Positions 32,585-44,629 of a stretch of DNA of 64,000 nucleotides are shown one piece after another. Positions within the stretch are counted from its first letter, which is position 1, and each line of letters starts with the position of its first letter. The DNA is from Seiridium cupressi (Eukaryota; Ascomycota; Sordariomycetes; Amphisphaeriales; Sporocadaceae). The position numbers and the translations under genes were made by a program. The notes under the pieces are model-generated. The model saw only the letters and a program-made list of their open reading frames with translations, had not been told where the DNA came from and did not search any database. The stretch is from contig JARVKI010000082.1 in NCBI GenBank assembly GCA_036674765.1, forward strand, positions 1-64,000. The letters run 5' to 3'.

Positions 32585-34033
32585 ATGGCTCCAGGCCTTC
32601 TCTCCGACGTACCTTTGCCTTCATACGAAACCGACGAGACTCGCTCGGACGAGCGGAAGAACTCGTCAAGTAGCAAGACATACTGGGAGACTCATCCTCA
32701 CCCATCACTTCTGCACCGTTCCCTTAACACTAGGCCGATAGTCGTAGAGAAAGCGTCTAAACACACGTTATATCTCCACAACGGCCAAGCAATCCTAGAT
32801 GGCTGTGGTGGTGCCGCAGTCAGCATCATCGGTAATGGAAATACGGAAGTTATCAACGCAATAACAACGCAAGCCTCCCAGGTGCCCTATGTCCATACCC
32901 TGGCGTACACAACACAACCAGCAGAGGAGCTGGCCGACCTACTCGTTGGCGACCGGCCTGGGGGCTTAAGCAAGGCATTCTTCGTCGGAAGTGGCAGCGA
33001 AGCAGTTGATGGTGCCATGAAGCTTGCACGACAATACTTTTATGAGAAAGGAGAAAAAGCCCGAACACATTTCATTGCGCGTCGCCAAGGCTATCATGGG
33101 AATTGCTTCGGAAGCATGTCCCTGTCTAACAACGTCTCTCGGCTTGCCCCATACCATGACGTACTATTGCCGAATGTGAGCCACGTCAGCCCAAGCTTCC
33201 CCTATCGGTACCAGAGAGAGGGCGAGAGCACCGACAGCTACGTTGACAGACTGGCCTGTGAGCTAGACGAAGAGTTTCAAAGAATTGGTCCAGACAAGGT
33301 CATCGCCTTTGTAGCCGAGACAGTTGGGGGAGCAACGAGCGGCTGCATCACGGCGGCACCAGGATATTTCGCTGCTGTATCCAAGGTGTGCAAGCGGCAC
33401 GGTGCTCTCTTGATCCTTGACGAGATCATGTGTGGACTAGGTCGAACTGGTCATCTTTTTGCTTGGGAGGCCGAAGGAGTTGTTCCCGACATCATGACGA
33501 TTGGGAAGGCACTAGGGGGTGGATATGTTCCTGTGTCAGGAATACTCATTCACGAGAGCGTAGTGGCCGTCCTAGACCGTGGCACCGGCGCTTTTAATCA
33601 TGGCCAAACATACCAAGCACATCCTCTCTCTTGTGCTGCAGCACTTGCAGTTCAGACGATAGTCAAGCGAGAAGGTCTCGTAAAGAGAAGCGCAGTCATG
33701 GGCGAACGGCTGGGGGCTTTGCTGCAAACAAATTTCGGAAACGAGGCACATGTCGGTGACATTCGCGGTCGTGGATTGTTCTGGGCTTTGGAATTCGTTG
33801 AGGACAGAGACAGCAAGCGACCCTTCGATCCGTCCATGAAGTTCGGGATGCAAGTGCAGGCTCAGGCCATGGAATACGGAGTGGCTGTATACCCTGGATT
33901 CGGGACCGTGAACGGCACGGTCGGGGATCATATTCTGTTTGCTCCTGCCTTTACGATATCTGACCATGAGCTGGAAACCATTGTATCCACAGTTCTTAGG
34001 GCGTACAAGGCTGTTGTCCAGCGCTTAGTATAA
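32585..34033 (+). CDS. Class III PLP aminotransferase
   Basis: Intronless open frame of 482 residues starting at ATG 32585 (MAPGLLSDVP). Predicted omega-type transaminase moving an amino group from an amine or omega-amino acid to a keto acid with PLP. Motifs: FFVGSGSEAVDGAMKLAR (phosphate-binding), YHGN, the catalytic-region ILDEIMCGLGRTG (Asp contacts the PLP ring nitrogen) and Lys308 in TIGKALGGGYVP. The GQTYQAHPLSCAAALA stretch matches the fungal branch of the family. No targeting peptide is evident, so cytosolic. It sits between the esterases and the regulator/permease pair. Confidence 0.92.
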   Translation: MAPGLLSDVPLPSYETDETRSDERKNSSSSKTYWETHPHPSLLHRSLNTRPIVVEKASKHTLYLHNGQAILDGCGGAAVSIIGNGNTEVINAITTQASQVPYVHTLAYTTQPAEELADLLVGDRPGGLSKAFFVGSGSEAVDGAMKLARQYFYEKGEKARTHFIARRQGYHGNCFGSMSLSNNVSRLAPYHDVLLPNVSHVSPSFPYRYQREGESTDSYVDRLACELDEEFQRIGPDKVIAFVAETVGGATSGCITAAPGYFAAVSKVCKRHGALLILDEIMCGLGRTGHLFAWEAEGVVPDIMTIGKALGGGYVPVSGILIHESVVAVLDRGTGAFNHGQTYQAHPLSCAAALAVQTIVKREGLVKRSAVMGERLGALLQTNFGNEAHVGDIRGRGLFWALEFVEDRDSKRPFDPSMKFGMQVQAQAMEYGVAVYPGFGTVNGTVGDHILFAPAFTISDHELETIVSTVLRAYKAVVQRLV

Positions 34034-34137
34034 GAGGGTTTTCTTAATATAATGATTCATTGTTTGCAAACCACGTGGGTGCGCTTGTGCTCGGTGCTCG
34101 GAATCCCGTATCGCAACAGCGTAGTAAGGAGTCTTGA

Positions 34138-36346
34138 TTACATGTAAAATTGATTAAATGCGTTGCTAGGCAAAGGTTCCAGCGTTAATGTCGTAAAAGA
34201 ATCATGATTAGTAAAGAGTGACCTCATTACCTCGTCCATATTGTCAGTCGTCTGGTGACTGTACGCAGGATCGTGGATCTCCTGCAACGCCGAGTATCCG
34301 AGATCATTCCTGGCACCCGGAACTGGCTGTGAATTCAATGGGAGCCAGCCAGAATCCTGTTCGGCCGTGTCTATACGATCTTGCGGCGAGTGTGTATTTG
34401 GCTGCCTGGGAGGCACCAAGCCAGATTGTGACAAGGCAACCAGTATGTGCGCGGGCTCGCCCGACGCCGATGGCGAAGTCTCAACTTCTGCAAGCCGCTG
34501 CACGTTATCCTCTAGCTCAACAAAGCTATCCCTCCCAACAGTGAGATATCGAGATACGTCCTGCTTGATGCCATCATATAGAAGTTGGAGGCTCCCAATC
34601 GTCTTTATCCATCCGTTGCAAATTTTCCACTCCTGGTTGACCTCCCGCAGCCACGACATAGCCCATTCGTATTTACTCTGCATGTCCATAGATTCCTGCG
34701 CCATGTGCGGCCACGAACATCCATATTGTAGTGTAAAGGCAGCGGTATACATCCAGAAACCCATAAGTGGAGTTCTCATCTTGACTCCATTGGACTCTAA
34801 GCTTTGCACGGTATCGACAATACTGACTGCAGCATGGAAGAGTGACTGGGCGGAGTTTGCCCACCAGCCTTGAGGGTGAGTGTTGGGGAGCAGCGGGGGG
34901 TCGATCGGCCCTTGTGGACTTTCCACTCTGTGAGGGAGGAACGGCGTGTATTCTCGATGAAGAAATATTACGGTGACATAGTAAAGGAGGTTGACCATAG
35001 CAAATGAGGCTGCCTGGTTCCGTAGGGCAAACGCTCTCATGTTGTTGTTGGAGCGAGAATACAGCCAATGGGGCGACAAACCGCTTCTCCAATGACGCAA
35101 AGCAGACATCATCCTATTCCATTTGGAGGACTCATTCCACGGATAAGCTGATGCATCATTGGGCTCTTCTCGACGCCCTCCCCCATTGATCCAGTTCGTG
35201 ACAGCAGACGATATATCGAATCCTTGGATGATGATGCTGAGGTAATGTTGGGAACCCAGATTGTCCAACCCTATGTCGGCGGTAGGTGCGAGGCTAGATT
35301 GATAAGCGTGACGGGAAAGAAGTTTCCGATTCCCTTCGGGCTGGATTTGGAAAGCAAATTCGTCGTCGCTTATAGGCAGAGGAAAAGGCACTGTCTCGGA
35401 CCGGAAGCTCTCCTTACGGCCTTTTCCCCCAGACAATATGCAATCCATGATGAAGCATGCCCAGAGGGTCCTGCAGGTGATCTCCCGGGACATAAAAGTC
35501 TGCTCTCCATCCGATAGTGCTGGAACGGAGATCAATGCTTCTCCCATTCTGATTGCCATGCCTTTTTGCCATGAAATCAGCTAAATGGAGTTCCGCACGA
35601 TATGTTAGTTATCAACACTTACCGAGATACATCCAGGATTGGAAGCCACGTCCGTTCCCCCATTCGTAAAGACTCAGAATGATCAAAGTCTGCACCGTGT
35701 CTGCGTCGGGCCGATCAAGGACTTTTGCTATGATATTTTGGCGAGCGAAGTCAGCACATCGATCCACGATGTCTTCGTGCTGGGCAAAATCCTTGTTCCC
35801 CGAGCACAATGCGAGGATGGCGGCCGACTTCAACGGGGGGACGAGGCCGCTCTGTAGGTCCTGGAAAAATGTAGGTTGGTGGATGAAACCAAATTCGGGA
35901 AACCTTTGCACAAAGCTTTGACATGCGGCACTCATGAGTGCAAAGTCAATGGTGGGCGGGGGGATGGTTCTGGGCCACAATACAGGCCTATGATCTGGTG
36001 TTGTATTCCCTTGGTTTTCTTGCATCTCGTCTTCCTGGGAAGGCTCATTGGTAACGCTACTTGCACGATGCCGGGGTGGGGGCCTATCGCGGTCCGATAC
36101 ACTCGCGTGTTGCTGCCGCATGGGCTTCGGAGGGTAGCTTAGGATACATTCACGACTTGGCCGCAGGGAGCAGCCACGGCATGGCGGCTGCCCATCATGT
36201 CGGCACTTGACCTTTGCTTTACTGTGGCACGAGCCTTGTCAGCACTGAGACCCGATGATGACTTGAGTTGTCTGTTGGTGCGGTCGTCTGCATCCACTAC
36301 AGGTAGAGACCTACCGGCACCAGGTGCATGCTAGCGTGGATCTCAT
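34138..36346 (-). CDS. Zn2Cys6 transcription factor of the esterase/aminotransferase block
   Basis: Predicted nuclear regulator of 684 residues. Exons: 36346-36315, 36221-35623, 35561-34138, with introns of 93 and 61 nt. The first exon is only 32 nt; its junction completes the zinc cluster CTWCRKAKVKC...CRGC...C, which no single ORF shows. The fungal_trans domain follows (IIDFALMSAACQSF-like start, ILSLYEWGNGRGFQSWMYLG, then AIRMGEAL, and the conserved CRTLWACFIMDC). Ends in an acidic, proline-poor tail. The position inside the cluster makes it the probable pathway-specific regulator (inference). Confidence 0.9.
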
Positions 36347-37027
36347 GGCTGACACTGAGGCTCCGTCGTGGTCTTTCTTCTTTTCTTCCTTTTGCGAAAT
36401 CCGGCGCACAAAGAGTTGCGATGGCGAGGGATTGATTCCAAGTCAGTGTCGATTGGCGGTTTAGCTTCCCATTGAGACCCGAGAGGCCACTAGGTTAGCC
36501 TACCGATCCCCGCTGTTATCGCTATCGGATCCTGGTTCCCGAGCCCATAGCCTCCATGGATTGATCGGACACGAAAGATAAGGCCGCCACGGAGTACGCA
36601 CCCAGACCCGACAATCGAAACCCGTCTCATGTCAGGCCATGACTTCCAGAACCTATCTATGGGCCCTATCCCCAGCCGGACAACGCTCAGCCGCTATACC
36701 CACAAATTGTGCTCAAACTTTTTCTTATTTGTCAACGTCTAAACAACTGCTTCGGGACCATGATTCCAGCCGCGTTGGAGATTGCAATGTTTATCGCAAC
36801 CTATGGTGCTACCCAGGGCGCGATGAGCGCTAGGCAGGCAAGTGGCAGCGAGATAAGCCATCAGGGGCGAATCCCGTCGCGAGATGATATCTTGGGCTGT
36901 AGTCTTTCGCCTTGGATCTGAACAACCTCGGGTTGTCGTCTTTCGCCTTATATCTAAACAGCCCGTCGCCTTGTTTGTGTAAGGACGTGAATATCATCAC
37001 TGAACTGGCATTTGCACACCTATCACA
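36347..37027. promoter_or_regulatory. Divergent promoter, regulator and permease
   Basis: The 681-bp spacer between the head-to-head regulator and MFS gene. Nothing specific recognised beyond its position. Confidence 0.4.
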
Positions 37028-38866
37028 ATGGCCACTATATCTGACTCTAAGGCGACCACACAATCCCATGTCGACGGGGACGTGGCACTCCAATTCCTTG
37101 CCGGTGCGGATCAAATCAGTTTCACCGAAGAGGAGTCTAGGCGCGTGAAACGGAAGATAGACATGCGTCTTCTCCCGATCGTGAGTTAATTGGAACATGC
37201 GGTGCCCATCTCGTCATTCTGAACAATTACTAATCTAGCCCCACTAGCTATGTCTCACCTTTGGACTTCAATATCTGGACAAGGTCACAGTGTCTTATGC
37301 CGCCGTATATGGCATGAGACAGGATCTGCACCTTGTGGGCAGTGAATATAGCTGGACATCCAGCATTTTTTACTTCGGATATCTTGTTGCACAAGGCCCT
37401 TCGGCTTACTTGCTCACAAAATTTCCGGTTGGGAAGTATGCTGCAGTGAATATCTTTCTCTGGGGCATCATGGTCCTCCTAGTAAGCAACTTCCGGAGTT
37501 ATTTCAAGCCCCGTATAGCCTTTTTTGGGAGTTACCACTTCCTAGTCGAGCATTTTTGTTCTTGAAATACGAGCTTTAACTCCTAATAACTCGAAAAGCA
37601 TGCTCGAAGAAGGAATCGCTAACCTCAGGTGTTGTAGTGTGCCGTCACCAAGAGTTTTTCCGGGATGGCCGCCCTCAGGTTCCTCATGGGAGTGTTCGAA
37701 TCTGCGATAGGCCCTTGCTGGGTTACCATGATGGGTATGTTCTATCGGAACAATGAGCAAGGCGCTCGCGTCACGTAGGTCATACTGCTATACAAGCATA
37801 TCATCTTAAAGTCTCGACTCTGATGCTTCTGTTTAGTTCCTGGTATGGCTTTGTTGGCCTGGCTGCCATTATTGGTGGTTTACTCTCCTACGGAGTCGGC
37901 AAAACTCATAGCGATGTGAGCCAGTGGAAGATCGTCTTCCTCATCTGCGGTGGCTTTACGGTGCTCTGGTCGGTATTGGTGTGGTTCTTCTTACCATCTA
38001 GCCCTACGACAGCATACTTCCTGAATGAGCGTGAGAGACACATCGCCGTTGAGCGGCTACGCATCAACCGCACGGGTCTTCGTACCAACAATTTCAAATG
38101 GAACCAGGCCATGGAGGCACTTGTTGATCCCCAGTGCATTATCATCGCTCTGTGGGCTGGCATCTCCAACATTTGCAATATTGCTGGTTCGTTTCTGCCC
38201 CTCATTATCCAGGATATGGGTTTCAGCGGCCTCACAACTACCCTGCTCACACTACCTGTTGGTGGTGTCGAAATCGTTGCTATGATTGTTGCGGGTTTCT
38301 TCTGCAGCCACGTCAGAAGAGGTCGTACGATCATCATGTTTATTGTTGCTTCGCCAACTCTCGCGGGTATTGCCATGCTCCAAGCCCTTCCACTATCCAA
38401 CAACTGGGGCCGCTGTGCGGGTGTCTGGCTTGTTCTCTGCGTCCCCGCCTCCTATGCCGTCCTTCTCAGTCTGGTCAGCAGCAATGTGGCTGGGTTTTCC
38501 AAAAAGCTCATGACTACAAGCATGGTCTTCGTGTCCTTCTGCGTCGGCAATATCGTCTCGCCACAACTATTTATCTCTACAGAGGCTCCCGGTTATCGTA
38601 CCGGAGTACGAGCAATGCTTGTTGCCATCATCCTCTGCCAGATTCTATCTCTAGCTTTAGGGTAAGTACTACCCTCACTGCTTCCCATCTACGCGGGTCG
38701 ACCTAATCATTTCGCTAGATTGTACTACTACTTTGAAAACAAGCGTCGCGATAAGATGGTCGAGCGTATGCTTACTAGTGAGGTTGTTTTGCCAGAGTTG
38801 GAAAATGAGGAGTTCCTAGACCGCACGGACAAAGAAGACTGGGTCAAGTTCAGATATGAATGGTGA
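37028..38866 (+). CDS. MFS permease, Dal5 (allantoate/anion) type
   Basis: Predicted plasma-membrane carrier of 498 residues. Exons: 37028-37180, 37248-37481, 37638-37774, 37837-38661, 38719-38866, with introns of 67, 156, 62 and 57 nt and consistent phases. The N-terminal cytosolic tail leads into KRKIDMRLLPI and LTFGLQYLDKVTVSYAA, the Dal5-family signature. About 12 hydrophobic segments follow, and the C-terminus ends in a charged tail (DRTDKEDWVKFRYEW). The family carries allantoate, ureidosuccinate, nicotinate, biotin and similar acids. It probably imports the substrate or exports a product of the neighbouring esterase/aminotransferase set. The second intron is three times the usual length and resembles an intron at 50365-50521. 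Confidence 0.92.
37482..37637 (+). repeat. 156-nt intron, candidate introner-like element (copy A)
   Basis: Starts GTAAGCAA and ends GTTGTAG. It contains ATAACTC...AAGCATGCTCG at 37586-37606 and CGAGCA..TGCTCG arms able to fold. The block and its distance to both splice sites closely match the intron at 50365-50521 in an unrelated gene. Confidence 0.6.
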
Positions 38867-39517
38867 TCAAACATTTGTATGGATATGCTTAGTCTAACGA
38901 GATTTGCGAAACGGAATGCGTCTCAGCTTAATGAGAGTTACCAACTACCTATGATAATCACCTTATACCAATATATACGGTTTAGTGCCAACTCCTTTAG
39001 CCAACTACTTCATGATCACACTTGAGGAACTTCCTTCGGAAATGAGTCTAGTAGGTAGTGACGGCATCGATACTGAATGCCATCGTCACAAAATGACCAC
39101 CCATAATGTGGGACAGTTATACAATTACGTCTATCACCTATATAGTGACCACAAATCACTATATGTGGAACTATGGGATGGACTGATGCGGCTGACGCAT
39201 ATAGCACAGAGCAAGGGCATGCAAAATAGCAAATTATATACACGTAACTATTCGATTTTGTTATTATACTATTTTAAATGTACAGCGGATCTCAAGTTCC
39301 TGGATTAGGTTGAAAGTAATGATAGAAATATCAGTGCTGGAGTATATAATCTGACATAATGAATGGTGACCCTTGAGCCGTTGCTATGCTTTCGGATACA
39401 AATACGAACAATCGCTGCTCCTAAGATCGCACAAGCCCGTGACCAACAACGGCTGGTCCAACAATCTAGCATATCAAGCATCCTACTACATCTTGCAAAT
39501 AGATAACGTCACAATAC
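38867..39517. other. Intergenic, AT-rich
   Basis: No gene recognised. 3-prime flanks of the permease and of the minus-strand secreted-protein relic. Confidence 0.45.
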
Positions 39518-40337
39518 TTAGACACTGTTCACCTCAGGTTCATCCTGGTCATTTGACGTTAAATCAGTTTCCTCGTTGGGGACATGCTCATACTCGTCTT
39601 CAATGAAAGCAAAGCTCTCGAGCTTGTTCTTGATCGCATCGATCTTTTCCTTGAAACTTTCAGATTATTCATTCACCCATCCGCTCTTGAACTTGCTCCC
39701 ATCAATATCACCAAGATATTCGGAATCTCGCTTGCGTAGTTTCTAGCCGTCAACACCGTATGTCCATCCAGTATCCACTCCTTCAGCAACTGTCTCGTGT
39801 TGTCCTCGAACATGTCGGCATAGGTGATCCAACTCTTGTTATCTTTGAGCTTGTATTTGTTGGCGTACATTTTGGTCTCCAAGTCGAGATATATGCCCAT
39901 CTCGCCGTTGTCTAGCTGGATGTGAGGCAGAAAATGGCTAAAAGTATCTTTATCATCCTCGTCCTTGAGTTCACCCTGCACGACGATGCCGGCACATCGA
40001 GAGCCAATCGGTGTCGAGCCCTTGACCAGGCTTGCCCTGGCCAACTTCATTGGGTTTGACGCCCCGCCCAGCAAGGATAGCTGGTCTCCGCTTGTTAACC
40101 CCTCCTGACAGGGCCACTTGCCAAAGTCTTCAAATTTAGGCTGCGCCAGGCGCCGGATATTCTTTGCAGTAGAGTCACAACTGTAAATACCATGTTACTC
40201 TTGAGTTGAAGACATGCAGGGACGCATTCGTCATGAGAGTTACTTTACTCCGCAATGGATGGCACGACGGCCTCCAATGTGGAGGTCACCAGGAGACCAG
40301 TGACGAGGAAAGAAGATATGCTCTTGGTAAAATACAT
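39518..40337 (-). pseudogene. Secreted protein of unknown family, frameshifted
   Basis: Exon 1 (40337-40249) encodes a clear signal peptide (MYFTKSISSFLVTGLLVTST). A 68-nt intron follows, and exon 2 from 40180 continues DCDSTAKNIRRLAQPKF and SRCAGIVVQGELKDEDD, then a region rich in charged residues. Near 39735-39745 the frame is lost. The coding-like sequence resumes one base off (EYLGDIDGSKFKSGW), meets a TAA, and goes on as SESFKEKIDAIKNKLESFAF and a glutamate-rich tail up to a stop at 39518-39520. I do not recognise the family. Without the two lesions it would be about 250 residues. The lesions could be real or sequence errors. Confidence 0.6.
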
Positions 40338-41800
40338 GTCGAAAGTCTTCTTGAAATGTGTTGTGTTTGGATCTTGGATTTTTCGCTGGTATGGATAGAC
40401 AGTTGGTTGTAGGGTATTTAAGTTGTTGATGATTACGAGGAATAAGAGTACTAATTCAACAGTGGAAATTAGCTGCTACTTTTACTGTTTGAATAGATGC
40501 CATCATGACTCCTGTCATATGGTCGTTGTTGTGAATTGTGACAACCTCAAGGAGTCACTTAACACATCTGGATATTGACTCAAAGATGATCGATTCGAGG
40601 ACGACACAAGAGAGGTCAGTATAATGGAGAACAAAAGGCATAAGGCAGTGAACATGGCGACGATTGAAGCCGGAACTCTTCTCTCGCTGGGTAAAAGCAG
40701 AAAGTCTGTGCCGTCTGTCGGATGTGTCAGCCTGTGAATTAGAGGAAACATGGTAGTATTAAAGGGCTTCACATATATTAGAATAAAGGCATCGGCTGGT
40801 TCAGCCTCTCGCATAATAGGTTTGGTGGGGGGCTGGGGTCAGCTTGTATTTCCTTGGCCAGAACGTATAGCTGTTAGGTTACTGTCAAACCCGATTGTAA
40901 TATACCTAGGCAACATTAGTGAGCTTTGGAAATGGTGGCATGGTGAACGTTGTACAGTAATATACGGGATACGCGGCCAATAAGTAGACACTTCGCCAGC
41001 AAGGTTCGTCTACCCAATGTCGGGGTCGACCAGAAAGATGCAGCTGCCGTTCGCAGCCAGGACCGTTCAACAATTTCCTAGTCATCGGAACGCGCATCGC
41101 TGCAGGGTTGCAATTGATTAATCCTTGCGTTACCCATATTCGAGAGAGTCTTCTAGAAACACAATATTTTGGCGAGAGGCTGCATAAATACTGCCCATTA
41201 TAGCAACTCATGCGTTTCGTTCCCAGATATCTGATTAGTTAATGCACATGAAATCAACCCAACGTATGCGTATATCGGTCTCATGTCTTGAATGCTTGAG
41301 GGCCGGGTTGAAATTTGCTGTAGCGTAGAGCTTCAAGCGGTTCCCTCCACAGAGAACGCAATCGGTATAATCGAGTAGCATGCAGCAGTGGGCAGGAAAC
41401 CTGAATTAGCGTGTCGTAGGAATTGATAACTGCGACCTAACTAGCGTTGATTGAGTCTGAGCTTGATGCAACTCAAAAGCACTATGTATTACGCTCAAAA
41501 CTCTTGGCTATAGCTCCCTCTCCCTCTAGGCCTTCCGCTTATTTGTATTTTTATGTCTTTCAAGCCCCACATTCGGATCCAAGGGAAGGAATAGGCCTTG
41601 ATGGACTGCCGTGGGATGGGACTAGAGTACATGCATTGGAATAGCGCAAGCGCGTGCGGGGCTACAGCATCAGGCCTCGTCGTCGCTGCTCAACTACTTT
41701 TGATTACGTTATACTGGATATAACTTTGACACGAGGCGAAGACCAAGGAGCTTATATGTAGCCACGAAATACAGCACTGGCAACTATCCCAAACAACACC
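40338..41800. other. Intergenic
   Basis: About 1.5 kb with no recognisable coding region. Short ORFs have no motif. Confidence 0.45.
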
Positions 41801-42601
41801 ATGACACCCGGCCTGCCTCTTGAGATCTGGGCCAAGATTCTCGGTCACGTCACAGATCCTTGCTACATACCCCGCACGTGGCTCAACAGTCGGCGTGTGT
41901 CTCATGCATTCAAGGCTGCCACAGAAATGGCTTTTGTCGATGTATATCTGCCGCAGACGAGGATAAATGTGGAGCTTGCAGAGGTTATAGAGCTCACATT
42001 CGACGGTCTATTAGAAGATCGAGGATTTGTGCGTTATAAGCATGTCTTCCCACCGAACCCGCCATCGCGCATCTCACGGTCAACCTTTCTGCACCTCCAA
42101 CAGCACACAGAACGTATTTGGCAAAGAGAGCATAATAGGTACCTGGATCGTATCAAGGAGGGATCTCCGCATCTGCTCTATCACATTTCCTTCATGACTT
42201 ATGTCGAGGATCCGTGGTTTCCTGATTTTGATGAGGACATACCAACAAAGAGGAGCCTGTCCTTCAGATGGAAGCCGATGCTGAGTACTATGTTCGGAGA
42301 GATCGAGTATAGGAAATGGTTCTTACGCAGGGAACTAGAAGCTGAGGAGGAGAACGGCCCCGCAAGCTCCAAGATTGGGGTAGATCTTCGGCGAGTAGAT
42401 ATTGAGTTACATGTTCGGAGGATTCGGCCTCAAAATAGGGCTTGGGACACATCGCCTACATGCAATCGAAGACAAGAATGGCAAGTGTCTTCACTAAATG
42501 CGTACCGACCCAGAGGTATAACGGACTCTGGGCCCGAGGAGGACTGGGGAACATTCTATAATCACGTCACGCCGAGGTTCAAGTTAGGGCGTGCTGTTTA
42601 A
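41801..42601 (+). CDS. F-box-like hypothetical protein
   Basis: Open frame of 266 residues, no intron. The N-terminus LPLEIWAKILGHVTDPCYIP followed by WLNSRRVSHAFKAATE has the LPxEIxxxIL pattern of fungal F-box proteins, which present targets to SCF ubiquitin ligases. The rest (FFPPNPPSRISRSTF-like loop, WFPDFDEDIPTKR, RKWFLRRELEAEEE) matches a type of uncharacterised fungal proteins I know only as hypothetical. No signal peptide. The target is unknown; the F-box call rests on the N-terminal motif alone. Confidence 0.6.
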   Translation: MTPGLPLEIWAKILGHVTDPCYIPRTWLNSRRVSHAFKAATEMAFVDVYLPQTRINVELAEVIELTFDGLLEDRGFVRYKHVFPPNPPSRISRSTFLHLQQHTERIWQREHNRYLDRIKEGSPHLLYHISFMTYVEDPWFPDFDEDIPTKRSLSFRWKPMLSTMFGEIEYRKWFLRRELEAEEENGPASSKIGVDLRRVDIELHVRRIRPQNRAWDTSPTCNRRQEWQVSSLNAYRPRGITDSGPEEDWGTFYNHVTPRFKLGRAV

Positions 42602-42859
42602 TGATACTGGACATGATTGAGAGTGTTGAAGATGCTCTCAATTTGTGATCATACAGCAGTTTACCGCTATTTCTTATTCATGAGGTGTGGGAAGCATGAG
42701 GTCCTTAGAGTGAAGGGAACTCTCCATCAATGACTCCGTCGATGACGGCCTAGTTTTTTCGCAGCTTGGTCAATCGGCTCTAATCTATCTTTCACCAAGT
42801 TTAGAGCGTTGTTCAATATTTGGCGCCCTATGTACGTGGCAGTTGATCTGCACGCGCGG

Positions 42860-44629
42860 ATGTCGTTAACGGCGAGCTGGCTAGGTATTCTTCACAAGGA
42901 CGAATTTAAGAAACAGGTAACCGGTAGCCCACCACTTCCCGAGCGACAGTAGGGGCTGACTCTCCAGAGTATAACAAGTTCTGGCAGAGCCCCAGTTCCA
43001 TTCCCGTACCCTGGTTAGCCTTGCTCTTCAGCGTTTTCTGTCTCTCGTTACAGTTTCAGAATCCTAGCATTCGCTTACCCCTCGCCCCCGGATCAACCAA
43101 TGTAGCAGAAAATAGGTTGTTGGCTGTCATTCAACAGTATCGACAGAAAACCGTCGAATCATTGGTCTTGGCGCGGTACGGCAAAGGCGGGCCCTTCGTT
43201 GTTGAGGCAATGCTTCATTATCTAACGTCCGAGATTTCCCTCAGGCGTGACTCTGATATGGAGATTTGGATAGTTCTCGGAATCTCGGTGCAGATTGGTT
43301 AGTCAAAGCGCCTTATAAGCTCAACTCTTCGGCTTCTACTGTTAATGCGATTTCGAGAATAATGGCTATGAATTAGCTTTGCTGACGCTTGCTCAGCCAT
43401 TAGAATGGGATACCACCGCGATCCCTGCAACTTTGTAAGCCTCTCTACATTCCAGGGCGAAATACGGCGACAAATGTGGTCGACGCTCTACCAAGCAGAT
43501 ATGAGCGTCTCAACTCAATTAGGATTTCAGAGGATCATCAAGAGCGCAATATCAGACACTCTTCAACCAAGGAACTTGTGTGATTCCGACTTCAATGCCA
43601 GCTCAGAAGCTCTTCCCACTTCGCGATCGGATCGGGAGGTGACTTCCACTCTTCTTCTGGCATCAAAACACCGTATTATGTCCATTTTCAGCAACATCTC
43701 AGACCTGATCACAGATGTGCAACCATCTTCGTACTCGAGAAGCCTAGAGATTGATACAGGACTCAATGACGCCTTTGCGAGTATTCCCGAGCCCTGCAAA
43801 CATCGATCCCTATCTCTCTCGATTACGGATCCCCCTACGTTGATCTTTCAGGTTAGTGAGCAGGTTCACTCCGCGGTACAAGGGAGGAAGGCCACTTAGT
43901 TGATGGACTTTCTGTCACCGACCTTGTCTGAGTAAATTCACAAACAGGGCAAAAGAATGCATTACTGATCCTGACGTGACCAACAGAGGATATACATCCA
44001 GCTACTCTACCATAGAGCTCAGATTGTCTTGCACCAAAGGTACTTCGCATTGGCCCGAGACTTCAGTCACTATGACCAGTCAAAAGCTATTGTGGTCCAG
44101 GGAGCCTTGTCGATTCTTCATTATCAGGAATTGATTGACGAGGAGAGCCAACCAGGGGGTCGCTTTGGCTCCCTTCTGATGCAATCATCCTTTATGAGTC
44201 ATGGATTCTTGCTCGCAGCAAGTGTAGTTTGCTTTTACATCCATTATTTCATGGGACGAATCGAGATGACACAGCTTCAGGAAATTGAGGACGTGTCAAG
44301 GAGGACCGAGGCCATCTGGAGTCGCACTACGATGGTTTCTACGGAGTCCCTAAAGGCTGCGCAAGCACTCACGATGGTTATCCATAAAATATACAGATAC
44401 AAACTGGCTGAACAAGATGTCACTGCCGACACTTCGACGCAGCTGTTGGTAACAGGCGAGTCGTCAGGTAAGCAATCTCGCCCTTACCGAAGCAGTGAAA
44501 CTGGGTTGACGGTGTTTCGAAGCCTCACTCCCGCATCACGGATTCCCACTATCATATTTCGATATGATGATTCCAAATGACTATCTTTGTCCGATTTTAG
44601 ACAATGACCAAGACTTCTTCAGTTTCTAG
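42860..44629 (+). CDS. Fungal transcription factor domain protein, zinc cluster not found
   Basis: Predicted fungal_trans-domain protein of about 449 residues. Exons by my reading: 42860-42916, 42970-43297, 43397-43851, 43987-44467, 44601-44629. Introns are 53, 99, 135 and 133 nt. Family passages: ILHKDEFKKQ joined to YNKFW, YGKGGPFVVEAMLHYLTSE, AIRMGYHRDP and MWSTLYQADMSVSTQLGF, then YIQLLYHRAQIVLHQRYF. The last exon is uncertain: without it the frame simply stops at 44578-44580. No Cys6 cluster is seen in the 250 bp upstream, so the gene is either 5-prime truncated, lacks its own DNA-binding domain, or has a distant first exon that I missed. Confidence 0.65.

Noticed and set aside
34367..34873. 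168-codon plus-strand ORF
   Set aside because: Antisense to the C6 regulator, whose domains are clear on the other strand.
38134..38706. 190-codon plus-strand ORF in the Dal5-type permease
   Set aside because: A frame-shifted shadow of the membrane segments.
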